The translations under genes were made by a program, and so were the position numbers. From Micromonospora sp. C31 (lineage in GTDB: Bacteria > Actinomycetota > Actinomycetes > Mycobacteriales > Micromonosporaceae), in contig NZ_JAGPXN010000005.1 in the NCBI RefSeq assembly GCF_018070575.1, forward strand, positions 62,001 through 126,000: a stretch of DNA of 64,000 nt. The letters run 5' to 3'. Each line of letters opens with the position of its first letter. Positions within the stretch are counted from its first letter, which is position 1. The notes beneath the pieces are model-generated. The model made no database searches. It saw only the letters and a list, made by a program, of their open reading frames with translations, and was not told the origin of the DNA. This document shows, piece after piece, positions 17,924-26,345 of the stretch.

Positions 17924-19303
17924 TCAGGCGGGTGAGGTGGTGTCGTCCGTCCGGACGATGGCGGCGAGCCGGGAGGCGTCACCGATGCGGCCCAACGCCA
18001 CCAGTGCCGCGCCGCTCGCGCCGACCTCCGGGTTGCGGCCGTACCACACCGGCCGGGGCGCGAGCGCCGCGGCGAACGCCGTACGCCACCAGCGGGAGGC
18101 TGCCATCGCTCCCCCGCCGAGCACCACCTCGACCGGCTCGTCGACGGTGGACTCCAGCAGGAGAAGGTCGTCGGCCACCAGGTCGCACAGGCCGCGCATC
18201 AACCCCGCCAGGATCTCCACCGCCGTGGTGCCGAAGCTCAGGCCCCCCAGCGCACCCGAACCCGCCGGGGCCATCCCGGGCGGCCGATCCCCGCCGAAGC
18301 GGACGTTGACCGGCAGGCCCCGCTCGTGCGGCACCCGGGCCAGCGCGACCTCCAGCTCGGTGCCCTCGGGCAGCCGCAGCGCCCGGTTGGCCCAGGCGAA
18401 GAGGTTGCCGCCGGAGGAGTACGCGGCGCCGGTGACCACGTGGTCGTGGTCGAGCCGGTAGCGCCAGAGCTGTTCGGGTAGCGGCGGCATGGCCTGCCCC
18501 GCCGGGACGCGCTGCACCAGCCGCACCGCCGCCGACGTGCCGACCGTCACCGCCACCCGGTCCGGCTCGACGCAGCCCGAGCCGACGTTCGACGCCGCGC
18601 CGTCGCCCACCGGGCCGGCCCAGGGCACGTCGGTGAGCTGCGGCCAGCGCCGCGCGTACGCCGGCAGCAGCCGACCGCGCCACCCGGTCGGCGCCAGCTC
18701 GGGCAGCTCGCCGGCGCGGCTGCCGGCCAGCACGCACGCCTCGGCGTCCCAGTCCAGCCTCCGCAGGTCCAGCAGGCCCGTGCCGGAGGCCTGGGAGATC
18801 GACATGGGCACCGGGCCGAGCAGCTCGCCCAGCACGTACTCGGCCAGGCCGGCGAACCGGGCGACCCCGCCGCCGGTCTGCTCCCGCAGCCAGGGCAGCC
18901 GGACCGACCAGTAGCAGCGGTGCCACCACGTGCCGGTACGCCGGTGGAAGTCGACCGGGTCGGCGGGGCCGGGTACCCCGGCGGGCACGTCGGGCCGGGT
19001 GTCGAGCCAGGTCAGCACGGGCCCGAGGGGCGCGCCGTCGGCGCCGATCGGGACCACCGAGTGCCACTGCGCGGACGTCGCCACCAGCGACACGTCGCGC
19101 AGGTGCCCACCGGCGGCCAGCTCGTCCAGGCACTCCGCGAGGCAGGCCAGGTAGCCGGGGCCGTCCAGCGTGCCGGTGCCGTCGTCGTGCGCGACCAGGC
19201 GCACCCTGCGCCGGGCCAACGCGCTGGGCAGCGGGCGGGCGTCCATGTCCAGCACGAGTCCACGTACCGAGGAGGTGCCCAGGTCGAGCGCGAGAATGTT
19301 CAT
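17924..19303 (-). CDS. FGGY-family carbohydrate kinase (gluconokinase-like)
   Basis: A 459-residue sugar kinase of the FGGY family. The N-terminal phosphate-binding loop reads LALDLGTSSVRGLVLD; the C-terminal domain has VTVGTSAAVRLV, a SSGGNLFAWANRAL segment and the glycine-rich VVLGGGAMAAS near the ADP site. Overall it looks most like gluconokinase/xylulokinase members; the exact sugar cannot be fixed from sequence. No transporter or isomerase gene is adjacent. The ATG lies eight bases after TAACTT, with no good ribosome site, so a leaderless transcript is possible. Confidence 0.85.
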   Translation of the reverse strand: MNILALDLGTSSVRGLVLDMDARPLPSALARRRVRLVAHDDGTGTLDGPGYLACLAECLDELAAGGHLRDVSLVATSAQWHSVVPIGADGAPLGPVLTWLDTRPDVPAGVPGPADPVDFHRRTGTWWHRCYWSVRLPWLREQTGGGVARFAGLAEYVLGELLGPVPMSISQASGTGLLDLRRLDWDAEACVLAGSRAGELPELAPTGWRGRLLPAYARRWPQLTDVPWAGPVGDGAASNVGSGCVEPDRVAVTVGTSAAVRLVQRVPAGQAMPPLPEQLWRYRLDHDHVVTGAAYSSGGNLFAWANRALRLPEGTELEVALARVPHERGLPVNVRFGGDRPPGMAPAGSGALGGLSFGTTAVEILAGLMRGLCDLVADDLLLLESTVDEPVEVVLGGGAMAASRWWRTAFAAALAPRPVWYGRNPEVGASGAALVALGRIGDASRLAAIVRTDDTTSPA

Positions 19304-19371
19304 CGCGGGTCAAGTTACCCGGTGCGCCGCGCCCCGGCGTCCCAGCGGGTGGGCCGTACGCCCGATCCGGC

Positions 19372-19400
19372 TTCCGGTGCCCGCGCCGGGGCCCTAGGGT
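19372..19400 (+). promoter_or_regulatory. Promoter of the trp leader
   Basis: TAGGGT (19395-19400) lies six bases before the leader-peptide ATG, with a weak -35 (TTCCGG, 19372-19377) at 17 bp. The leader peptide would be translated from the very 5' end of the transcript. Confidence 0.5.
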
Positions 19401-19406
19401 GAGGGC

Positions 19407-19466
19407 ATGCCCGCGCACCTGTCCCGCTGGTGGCCCGCCGACCCGGCGGCCATCTCCCGCGCGTAG
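19407..19466 (+). CDS. trpL: trp operon leader peptide with tandem Trp codons
   Basis: A 19-residue open frame, MPAHLSRWWPADPAAISRA, with two adjacent TGG codons (19428-19433) and a stop just before the attenuator hairpins. It follows the classical design: translation stalls at the Trp codons when charged Trp-tRNA is scarce. Its position 94 bp before the fused anthranilate synthase gene and the three mutually exclusive pairings downstream make the call strong, despite its small size. As I recall, a trp attenuator has been described for the fused anthranilate synthase gene of Streptomyces venezuelae. Confidence 0.8.
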   Translation: MPAHLSRWWPADPAAISRA

Positions 19467-19498
19467 CTTCCCACGCGGCCGCCCGACGAGGCGGCCGC
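19435..19498 (+). promoter_or_regulatory. trp transcription attenuator
   Basis: Four segments can pair in alternative ways. Pause hairpin 1:2 is CCGCCG (19435-19440) with CGGCGG (19444-19449). Antiterminator 2:3 is GGCGGCC (19445-19451) with GGCCGCC (19477-19483). Terminator 3:4 is GCGGCCGCC (19475-19483) with GGCGGCCGC (19490-19498). Segment 1 begins just after the tandem Trp codons, so a stalled ribosome masks it and frees segment 2 to pair with 3. Confidence 0.8.
19475..19498 (+). terminator. Attenuator terminator hairpin
   Basis: A perfect 9-bp GC stem with a 6-nt loop, the 3:4 structure of the attenuator. It lacks a long U tract; CCGGTCTCT follows. Confidence 0.7.
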
Positions 19499-19559
19499 CG
19501 GTCTCTGCCCGGCCCTCCCGGTCGCCCCGCCGGGCGCCGCCCGGCCCGAGGAGACCCCC

Positions 19560-21488
19560 TTGACCGACCTGACCGAGCTGCTCGCCACCGCCACCGCCGG
19601 CGGCGACCCCGGCCCCTTCGCGCTCGTGCGACGCGAGGGCGCCGCGCACCTGGAGCTGTTCACCGGCACGGTACGCACGGCCGACCGGCTCGCCGACCTT
19701 CCGCTGCCCGAGGGGACCCCCGGCCCCCGCACCCTGGCGCTGGTGCCCTTCCGGCAGGTCACCGAGCGGGGCTTCGACTGCGTCGACGACGGCGTCCCGC
19801 TGGAGTTCCTGGACGTCGCCCGGCACGTGCGGGTCGGCCTGGCCGAGGCGCTCGCCGCGCTGCCCGTCGGGCCGGTGCGCACCGCCGACGCGGGGTTCGA
19901 CGTCACCGACGACGAGTACGCCGCCACCGTCGGCCGGGTGCTCGCCGAGGAGATCGGGCGCGGTGAGGGCGCCAACTTCGTCATCCACCGCTGCCTGCGC
20001 GCCACCGTGCAGGGCCCGCCGCTGGTCGCCGCGTTGGCCGCGCTGCGCCGGCTGCTGCGCGGCGAACGGGGGGCGTACTGGACGTTCCTGGTGCACACCG
20101 GCACCCGCATCCTCGTCGGGGCCAGCCCGGAACGGCACGTCAGCCTCGACGACGGCCTGGTCATGATGAACCCGATCAGCGGCACCTTCCGGCACACCGG
20201 CGCGGACGCCGACCGGGCCGCGCTGCTGCGCTTCCTCGCCGACCCCAAGGAGGTCGAGGAGCTGTACATGGTGCTCGACGAGGAGCTGAAGATGATGGCC
20301 ACCGTCGCCGAGCACGGCGGCCAGGTCGTCGGGCCCCACCTCAAGGAGATGTCCCACCTGGCCCACACGGAGTACCTGCTCGCCGGCCGGGGCACGAAGG
20401 ACGTGCGGGAGGTGCTGCGGGAGACGATGTTCGCGCCCACCGTCACCGGCAGCCCGATGGAGAACGCCTGTCGGGTCATCGCCCGGCACGAGCGCACCGG
20501 GCGGCGTTACTACGCGGGGGTGCTGGCGCTGCTCGGGCGCGACGACGCCGGCCGGCAGACCCTGGACGCGCCGATCCTGATCCGTACCGCTGAGATCTCC
20601 CCCGCCGGCGAGCTGCGCGTGCCGGTCGGGGCGACCCTGGTGCGGCACTCGACGGCCGAGGGCGAGGTGGCCGAGACGCACGCCAAGGCGGCCGGCGTGC
20701 TGGCCGCGCTGGGCCTCGGCCCGCAGGCGCCCGGCACCGGCCCGGAGCCCGCCGTACGCCTCGCCGGCGACCCGGAGGTGCGGGCCGCGCTGGCCGCGCG
20801 CAACCGGCCGCTGGCCCGGTTCTGGCTGGACCAGCGGTCGCCGGGTGTCGCCGGCCCACCCGGGCTGGCCGGCCGGCGGGCCCTGATCGTCGACGGCGAG
20901 GACACCTTCACCGGGATGCTGGCCCACCAGTTGGGCGCGCTCGGTCTGGCCGTGACGCTGCGGCCGTGGCACGCCGCCGGGCCGGTCGAATCCCACGACC
21001 TGGTGGTGGTCGGCCCGGGTCCGGGCGACCCGGGCAGCACCACCGAGCCGAAGATGCGGACGATGCGCGGGCTGCTCGCCGGGTTGCTCGCCGAGGGCCG
21101 GCCGACCCTGGCCGTCTGCCTGGGACACCAGCTGCTCGCCGGCCTGCTCGGGCTGACGCCGCACCGCCGGGACGCGCCCTACCAGGGGCTCCAGCGGGAG
21201 GTGGACGTCTTCGGCACGCGCCGCCGGGTCGGCTTCTACTCCACCTTCACGGCGCGCGCCGAAGCCGACCGGCTCAGCACCCCGTACGGCCCGGTGGAGC
21301 TGGCCCGCGACGCGGCGGACGGCGCGGTGCACGCGCTGCGCGGGCGGGGGTTCGCGGGGGTGCAGTTCCATCCGGAGTCGGTGCTCAGCCCCGACGGCAT
21401 GGCCGTCCTCGCCGACCTGCTGGGCGGGCTGCTGCCGCCGGGGAACCCGTCGACGGCGACCGTCGGGAGGGCGCCGGGGCGTGCATAG
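19560..21488 (+). CDS. trpEG: Fused anthranilate synthase (TrpE-TrpG)
   Basis: A 642-residue fusion of the chorismate-using TrpE domain (about 1-400) and a class I glutamine amidotransferase domain (about 440-630). It converts chorismate and glutamine to anthranilate, the first step of tryptophan synthesis. The TrpE part keeps NPISGTFRHTG, PKEVEELYMVLDEELKMM and VTGSPMENACR; the amidotransferase has nucleophile C520 in AVCLGHQL and the His-Glu pair in GVQFHPES. The TTG start is supported by GAGGAGA seven bases upstream. The fused architecture also occurs in PhzE-type enzymes of secondary metabolism, but the trp attenuator upstream argues for a role in tryptophan supply. No other trp gene is next to it. 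Confidence 0.93.
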   Translation: MTDLTELLATATAGGDPGPFALVRREGAAHLELFTGTVRTADRLADLPLPEGTPGPRTLALVPFRQVTERGFDCVDDGVPLEFLDVARHVRVGLAEALAALPVGPVRTADAGFDVTDDEYAATVGRVLAEEIGRGEGANFVIHRCLRATVQGPPLVAALAALRRLLRGERGAYWTFLVHTGTRILVGASPERHVSLDDGLVMMNPISGTFRHTGADADRAALLRFLADPKEVEELYMVLDEELKMMATVAEHGGQVVGPHLKEMSHLAHTEYLLAGRGTKDVREVLRETMFAPTVTGSPMENACRVIARHERTGRRYYAGVLALLGRDDAGRQTLDAPILIRTAEISPAGELRVPVGATLVRHSTAEGEVAETHAKAAGVLAALGLGPQAPGTGPEPAVRLAGDPEVRAALAARNRPLARFWLDQRSPGVAGPPGLAGRRALIVDGEDTFTGMLAHQLGALGLAVTLRPWHAAGPVESHDLVVVGPGPGDPGSTTEPKMRTMRGLLAGLLAEGRPTLAVCLGHQLLAGLLGLTPHRRDAPYQGLQREVDVFGTRRRVGFYSTFTARAEADRLSTPYGPVELARDAADGAVHALRGRGFAGVQFHPESVLSPDGMAVLADLLGGLLPPGNPSTATVGRAPGRA

Positions 21489-21561
21489 TCGACCCGAACG
21501 GGGGTAGGGGTGCTGCGACCGGCGGGGTGTCCCCGCACCTGGCCGCCCAGGCGGGCCTGGC

Positions 21562-21594
21562 GCACCGGCGCGCGGCCGGCCGGGACGCCGGTGC
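21562..21594. terminator. Hairpin between convergent trpEG and wrbA
   Basis: A perfect 9-bp stem (21562-21570 with 21586-21594) and a 15-nt loop, in the 118-bp gap between the two convergent genes. Confidence 0.45.
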
Positions 21595-21606
21595 CACCGT
21601 GGCGGC

Positions 21607-22224
21607 TCAGCCGGCCAGGCCCGCCTTCAGCGCCGCACCGATCTGCACGGCCCGCCGGGCGGTCAGCGCGCAGGCGCCGAGCGCGATGTCGTCCGGTGCC
21701 GTCTCGCCGTTGTTGCTGGTGTGTGAGGCGCCGTAGGGGTTGCCGGCGACGAACTGGCTCGGGTCGGTGTAGCCGGGGGTCACCACGACCCCGCCCCAGT
21801 GGTAGAAGACGTGGAACATCGACAGCAGGGTGGCCTCCTGTCCGCCGTGCGAGGTGGCCGCCGAGCAGAACGCGGAATAGACCTTGTTCGCCAGGGCGCC
21901 CTGCGACCACAGCGGACCGGTGGTGTCCATGAACTGCTTGAGCTGGGCGGCCATCACGCCGTACCGGGTCGGGGTACCGAAGATCACCACGTCGGCCCAG
22001 GACAGGTCGTCGAGCTGCGCCTCGGGGACGTCCTGGGTCTCCGTGTGGTGCGCGTGCCAGCCCGAGTTGGAGCGGATCGCCTCGTCCGGCGCCAGCTCGC
22101 GTACCTTGCGCAACCGCACCTCGGCACCCGCCTCACCGGCGGCTTCGCACACCGCCTGCGCCATCTGGTAGGTGATGCCGGTGGCGCTGTAGTAGATCAC
22201 CGCGACCTTGGTCTGGGCAGCCAT
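21607..22224 (-). CDS. wrbA: NAD(P)H:quinone oxidoreductase WrbA
   Basis: A 205-residue flavodoxin-like enzyme of the WrbA type, which reduces quinones by two electrons with FMN. The phosphate-binding loop YYSATGITYQMAQ, the signature FGTPTRYGVMAAQLKQFMDTTGPLW and the SHGGQEATLLSM segment are complete. The ATG has a clear GAGGAGGGA site. It is a single gene, convergent with trpEG. A general stress role is known for the family. Confidence 0.95.
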   Translation of the reverse strand: MAAQTKVAVIYYSATGITYQMAQAVCEAAGEAGAEVRLRKVRELAPDEAIRSNSGWHAHHTETQDVPEAQLDDLSWADVVIFGTPTRYGVMAAQLKQFMDTTGPLWSQGALANKVYSAFCSAATSHGGQEATLLSMFHVFYHWGGVVVTPGYTDPSQFVAGNPYGASHTSNNGETAPDDIALGACALTARRAVQIGAALKAGLAG

Positions 22225-22338
22225 CGGGTGTTTCCCTCCTCATGTCGGGTCAGCTCCCGCGACTACCCGATGTTTGCGCCGTCAAACGTCGGGCGGGTCC
22301 GATTCGGCGGCGACGCGGCGCGCGAGCCGGCGATGGGA

Positions 22339-22734
22339 TCAGTTCTCGAGGCGGTCGCGCAGGTCGTCGACCTCCCGCTGGATCCGGTCCACGCCGCCCT
22401 CGTTGTTGAGGAAGGTGGTGATCCCGGCGGCGAAGGCCAGCCCGAGCAGCACCGCCAGGGCGCTGAGCACCAGGCCGCCGATCGCCACACCCCGGCCGGT
22501 CACCCCGGGCCGAGCGGCCATCTTGAGCCCGACGATGCCCAGGATCACGCCGATGATGCCGAGCAGCAGGCCGATCCAGGACAGGATCACGGTCAGCACG
22601 CTGATCAGCGCGGCCACCCCGAAGACCAGTGCGAAGGCGGCGGCGGCGCTGGTCTTGGCCGATGTGCCGGTCCCGCCCTCGCCGTGGCGTAGCGGTACGG
22701 CGCGGCGCCGGGACGGCTCGCTGGACGCAGTCAT
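22339..22734 (-). CDS. Small DUF4190-like membrane protein
   Basis: A 131-residue protein with a polar N terminus, two to three hydrophobic helices rich in Gly/Ile (SWIGLLLGIIGVILGIVGL and GVAIGGLVLSALAVLLGLAFAAG), and a charged C-terminal tail that could form a short coiled coil (REVDDLRDRLEN). The pattern matches DUF4190-type membrane proteins of unknown function. The ATG at 22734 follows GGAGGGAGCG; the longer upstream frame lacks this. Confidence 0.75.
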   Translation of the reverse strand: MTASSEPSRRRAVPLRHGEGGTGTSAKTSAAAAFALVFGVAALISVLTVILSWIGLLLGIIGVILGIVGLKMAARPGVTGRGVAIGGLVLSALAVLLGLAFAAGITTFLNNEGGVDRIQREVDDLRDRLEN

Positions 22735-22874
22735 GTCGCTCCCTCCACGCGCACCGTTGCGCGTATCTCGGCCGGGCGCTTTCCCACTGTGGTCGCCCTT
22801 ATGCACGCCCAGTGCCCGTCGGAAGGTCGGTGGGCCGTCCTAGGCTGACGCCGACCTGTCGCGAAGGGAGCCCG

Positions 22875-23477
22875 ATGACCGTGGAACTCGGCGGGCCCGC
22901 GGCGCTCGCGCTGCGGATGACCAGCCTGCTGCTCCGCCCGCACCCCACGACGACCGTGCGCACGGTGGCCGACGTGGTGCGGTGGTTCGGGGCCATGCAG
23001 GCGCAGGACCTGGCCAGCGGCATGTGGTCGCTCGGGGTGCGGCTGCCCGCGCTCGGCCACGCCGACGTGCACGCCGCCCTGGAACGCCGGGAAGCGCTGC
23101 GCACCTGGCCGATGCGGGGCACCGTGCACCTCGTGCCGCCCCGCGACGCCCGGTGGATGCTGGAGCTGACCGGCGTACGCTCGCTGGCCGGCGCCGCCAC
23201 CCGCCGCGCGCAGCTCGGGCTGACCGGGGCCGACGCGGAGCGCGCGCTCGACGTGCTCGGCGCCGCGCTGGCCGGCGGCGGCCGGCTCACCCGCGCACGG
23301 TGCCTGGCCGCGCTGAACGCGGCCGGCATCGACACCGGAGCCCCATCCGTCCCGCCGGCCCCACCCGCCCTGTCCGCCCGGTTCGGCGGGGCGCTGCTCC
23401 TATCCGATGGGCTGTCGACGAATCCGGGCCGACCGGACGGGTATCCGCCCCGTGAACCGAGAGGGAGGTGGACGACC
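22875..23477 (+). pseudogene. Truncated winged-helix DNA-binding (HTH_42) family gene
   Basis: A good start (AAGGGAG before ATG) opens a protein with clear HTH_42/YcaQ-type family resemblance: LRPHPTTTVRTVADVVRWFGAMQAQD, then WPMRGTVHLVPPRDARWML. The likeness stops near codon 155 (about 23340), where full members run to about 350-400 residues. The frame then continues without a stop into the PRC-barrel gene. It is best read as a gene that lost its 3' part by deletion. It might still be translated, alone or as a 449-residue fusion. Confidence 0.65.
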
Positions 23478-24221
23478 ATGAGGCTCGACGCGCAGCAGGC
23501 CAACTCGCTGTACGGGCAGGACGTCAAGGACCGCTCGGGGTCGAAGATCGGAAGTGTGGGTCAGATCTGGACCGACGCCTCCGGTGAGCCGACCTGGGTC
23601 AGTGTGAAGACCGGTCTGATGGGCCACAAGGAGTCGATGGCTCCGCTGGACAAGGCCCGGATCACCGACAGCGGGCTGGCGGTCGACTACGACAAGTCGA
23701 CCGTGAAGGACGCACCGTCCGTGGACTCCGGCACCGATCAGCCCCTGGACACGGCGGAGATCGAGCAGCTCTACGCGCACTACCAGCTGGCGCCGCAGGC
23801 GCCGCCGGCACCGCCGACCGCCGAGCGTGGGCGGGCCCCGGCGGCCGACGGGGACATCATCCGGTCCGAGGAGCGGATGAAGGTCGGCACGGAGAGCCAG
23901 CCCGCCGGTACGGCACGGCTGCGCAAGTACGTGGTGACCGAGGACGTGCACACCACCGTGCCGGTCGAGCACGACGAGGTGTACGTGGAGCGGGAGCCCA
24001 TCGCCGCCCGCGACGCGCGCGGCGTCCGCGCCGACATCGGCGAGGCCGAGCAGGAGATGACCCTGCGGGCCGAGCGGCCGGTGGTCGGCAAGGAGACGGT
24101 GCCCGTCGAGCGGGTCCACCTGGGTAAGGACGAGGTCGTCGAGGAGCAGCCCGTCGACGGCCAGATCCGCCGGGAGCGGGTGGACGCGGACATCCCGGAG
24201 CGCAACCGGCGACGCCGCTGA
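23478..24221 (+). CDS. PRC-barrel and DUF2382 domain protein
   Basis: A 247-residue stress-type protein. Residues 1-75 form a PRC-barrel (QANSLYGQDVKDRSGSKIGSVGQIWTD); a Pro/Ala linker leads to a DUF2382 domain (about 125-235) rich in charged repeats such as LRKYVVTEDVHTTVPVEHDEVYVEREP. The family is common in actinobacteria and deinococci and is linked to stress responses, with no proven biochemical role. The ATG is chosen because GAGGGAGG precedes it and the PRC domain starts there, although the frame is open into the truncated winged-helix gene upstream. GGGTAT at 23439-23444 could be a stress-sigma -10 element. Confidence 0.9.
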   Translation: MRLDAQQANSLYGQDVKDRSGSKIGSVGQIWTDASGEPTWVSVKTGLMGHKESMAPLDKARITDSGLAVDYDKSTVKDAPSVDSGTDQPLDTAEIEQLYAHYQLAPQAPPAPPTAERGRAPAADGDIIRSEERMKVGTESQPAGTARLRKYVVTEDVHTTVPVEHDEVYVEREPIAARDARGVRADIGEAEQEMTLRAERPVVGKETVPVERVHLGKDEVVEEQPVDGQIRRERVDADIPERNRRRR

Positions 24222-24246
24222 CCGCTGGCACGGCAACGCTGACCCG

Positions 24247-24287
24247 GCGACGGGCGGGTGGGTCGGTTCGACCCGCCCGCCCGTCGC
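24247..24287. terminator. 19-bp bidirectional terminator
   Basis: An almost perfect 19-bp stem (24247-24265 with 24269-24287, one G-U pair) and a 3-nt loop, between the convergent PRC-barrel gene and the sugC gene. Confidence 0.8.
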
Positions 24288-24295
24288 GGCGTACC

Positions 24296-25501
24296 TCAGT
24301 CGGCGAGCGCGCCGGCCGCCCGGCCCTCGTGCAGGGTCAGGTTGCGCCCGGTCGACGGGTCGAACAGGTGGATCTTCTCCAGGTTGAACCAGACCCGCCG
24401 GGGCTGGCCCTCCTCGACCGGGGACTCCGCCGACAGCCGGGTCACCAGGTTGGCGCCACCACCGCTGAAGTCGGCGCCCGCGTCGGCCGCCAACTCCTCC
24501 AACTCGGCGGCGCTGGCCCGCTCCCCCTCCACGCTGAAGTAGACGTACTTGTCGGAGCCCATGGACTCGACGATGTCGACCGGCGCCTCGAACTCCATGC
24601 CCCGCCGGCGCGTGTCGTCGTCGACCAGGGCGGCGTCCTCGAAGTGCTCCGGCCGGATGCCGAGGATCAGCTCGCGCGGGGCGTCGGCCCCCGCCAGCTC
24701 GTGCCGGATCCGCTCGCCGATCGGCACGTCGCCCAACGCCGTACGCAACGTGCTCTCCTCGACCGCGGCGTGCAGGAAGTTCATCGACGGCGAGCCGATG
24801 AAGCCGGCGACGAAGAGGTTGCGCGGGTGGTCGTACAGCTCCTGCGGCGGGCCGACCTGCTGCACCGCACCGCCCCGCATGATCACCACGCGGTCGCCGA
24901 GGGTCATCGCCTCGGTCTGGTCGTGGGTGACGTAGACGGTGGTGGTGCCCAGCTTCTTCTGCAGGCGCGACACGACGGTGCGCATCTGCACCCGCAGCTT
25001 GGCGTCCAGGTTGGACAGCGGCTCGTCCATCAGGAACGCCTTGGGCTGCCGGACGATCGCGCGGCCCATCGCGACCCGCTGGCGCTGGCCGCCGGAGAGG
25101 TTGGCCGGCTTGCGGTCCAGCAGCGCGGTCAGCTCCAGGACCTTCGCCGCCTCCTCCACCTTCCGGGTGATCGTCTCCTTGTCCAGCTTGGCCAGCCGCA
25201 GCGGGAACGCCATGTTCTCCCGGACGGTCATGTTCGGGTAGAGGGCGTAGGACTGGAACACCATCGCGATGTCCCGGTCCCGGGGGGCCTTGTCGTTGAC
25301 CCGCTGACCGGCGACGCGCAGCTCGCCGGAGCTGATGTCCTCCAGGCCCGCGATCATGTTGAGGGTGGTGGACTTCCCGCAGCCGGACGGGCCGACCAGG
25401 ATGACGAACTCGCCGTCGGCGATCTCCAGGTCGACGTCGGCCACCGCGGCGGTCCCGTCCGGGAACTTCTTGCTCACCTTGTCGAGCACGATGTCAGCCA
25501 T
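24296..25501 (-). CDS. sugC: Trehalose importer ATPase SugC
   Basis: A 401-residue ABC ATPase of the UgpC/MalK type. Walker A is GPSGCGKST, the signature LSGGQRQR, Walker B FLMDEPLSNLD and the switch His lies in VTHDQTEA. A C-terminal TOBE/OB regulatory domain follows from about residue 240. It powers the permeases encoded just upstream. The ATG at 25501 follows AGGTGG; a second possible start lies three codons earlier. As the only sugar-importer ATPase in the window, it may also serve other importers, as MsiK does in Streptomyces; that is inference. Confidence 0.92.
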   Translation of the reverse strand: MADIVLDKVSKKFPDGTAAVADVDLEIADGEFVILVGPSGCGKSTTLNMIAGLEDISSGELRVAGQRVNDKAPRDRDIAMVFQSYALYPNMTVRENMAFPLRLAKLDKETITRKVEEAAKVLELTALLDRKPANLSGGQRQRVAMGRAIVRQPKAFLMDEPLSNLDAKLRVQMRTVVSRLQKKLGTTTVYVTHDQTEAMTLGDRVVIMRGGAVQQVGPPQELYDHPRNLFVAGFIGSPSMNFLHAAVEESTLRTALGDVPIGERIRHELAGADAPRELILGIRPEHFEDAALVDDDTRRRGMEFEAPVDIVESMGSDKYVYFSVEGERASAAELEELAADAGADFSGGGANLVTRLSAESPVEEGQPRRVWFNLEKIHLFDPSTGRNLTLHEGRAAGALAD

Positions 25502-25510
25502 GAGTACCAC

Positions 25511-26344
25511 CTATCCCTTGACTGCGCCGGAGGTCAGGCCGGAGACGATTCGGCGCTGGAAGAAGAGCACGAACAGGATGATCGGAACGGTGATCACCAC
25601 GGCGGCGGCGCAGATCGCCCCGGTGGGGTCCTCGAACTGCGACTCGCCGGTGAAGAACGACAGCGCCACCGGCACCGTACGCGCCCGCTCGGTGGAGGTC
25701 AGCGTGATGGCGAAGAGGAAGTCGTTCCAGCAGAAGATGAAGACCAGGATCGCCGTGGTGAACAGTCCCGGCGCGGCCAGCGGGGCGATGACCCGCCGGA
25801 ACGCCTGGGCCTGGGTAGCGCCGTCCATCTTCGCCGCCTTCTCCAGGTCCCACGGGATCTGCTTGAAGAACGCCGACAGGGTGTAGATCGCCAGCGGCAG
25901 CGCGAAGGTGATGTACGGCAGGATCAGGCCCGGCCAGGTGTCGAAGAGGCCGAGCTGCCGCTCGATCTCGAACAGCGGCGACACCAGCGAAACCTGCGGG
26001 AACATCGCGATCAGCAGGGATACCCCGACCAGCAGCCGCTTGCCGGGGAAGTCCAGCCGGGAGATCGCGTACGCGGCCATGGCGCCGAGCACCACGGCGA
26101 TCACGGTGGCGATCAACGCGATCCCGATCGAGTTGACCAGGGCGCGGACGAACTGGTCGGTGGAGAAGATCGACCGGTAGTTGTCCAGCGTCCACTCCTG
26201 CGGGATGAACCTGCCGTCGGTCAGCGTCGCCGGGGTCTTGAACGACAGCGACATGATCCAGAGCACCGGCACCAGCGCGAAGACGACCACGATGGCGTCG
26301 AGCAGGCCCCAGCGCAACTTGGCCCGGGTGGTGGTGTCAGCCAT
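25511..26344 (-). CDS. sugB: Trehalose importer permease SugB
   Basis: A 277-residue MalG-type permease with six hydrophobic helices. The EAA loop that contacts the ATPase reads [26 protein letters not shown]. The conserved C terminus [14 protein letters not shown] is typical of this subfamily. It starts one base after the sugA stop and ends ten bases before the sugC start, so the four genes form one operon. Confidence 0.9.
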   Translation of the reverse strand: MADTTTRAKLRWGLLDAIVVVFALVPVLWIMSLSFKTPATLTDGRFIPQEWTLDNYRSIFSTDQFVRALVNSIGIALIATVIAVVLGAMAAYAISRLDFPGKRLLVGVSLLIAMFPQVSLVSPLFEIERQLGLFDTWPGLILPYITFALPLAIYTLSAFFKQIPWDLEKAAKMDGATQAQAFRRVIAPLAAPGLFTTAILVFIFCWNDFLFAITLTSTERARTVPVALSFFTGESQFEDPTGAICAAAVVITVPIILFVLFFQRRIVSGLTSGAVKG

Positions 26345-26345
26345 C

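Noticed and set aside
17979..21371. An 1130-codon minus-strand frame over trpEG and the FGGY kinase
   Set aside because: Runs antisense through trpEG and out of frame through the kinase gene; not protein-like.
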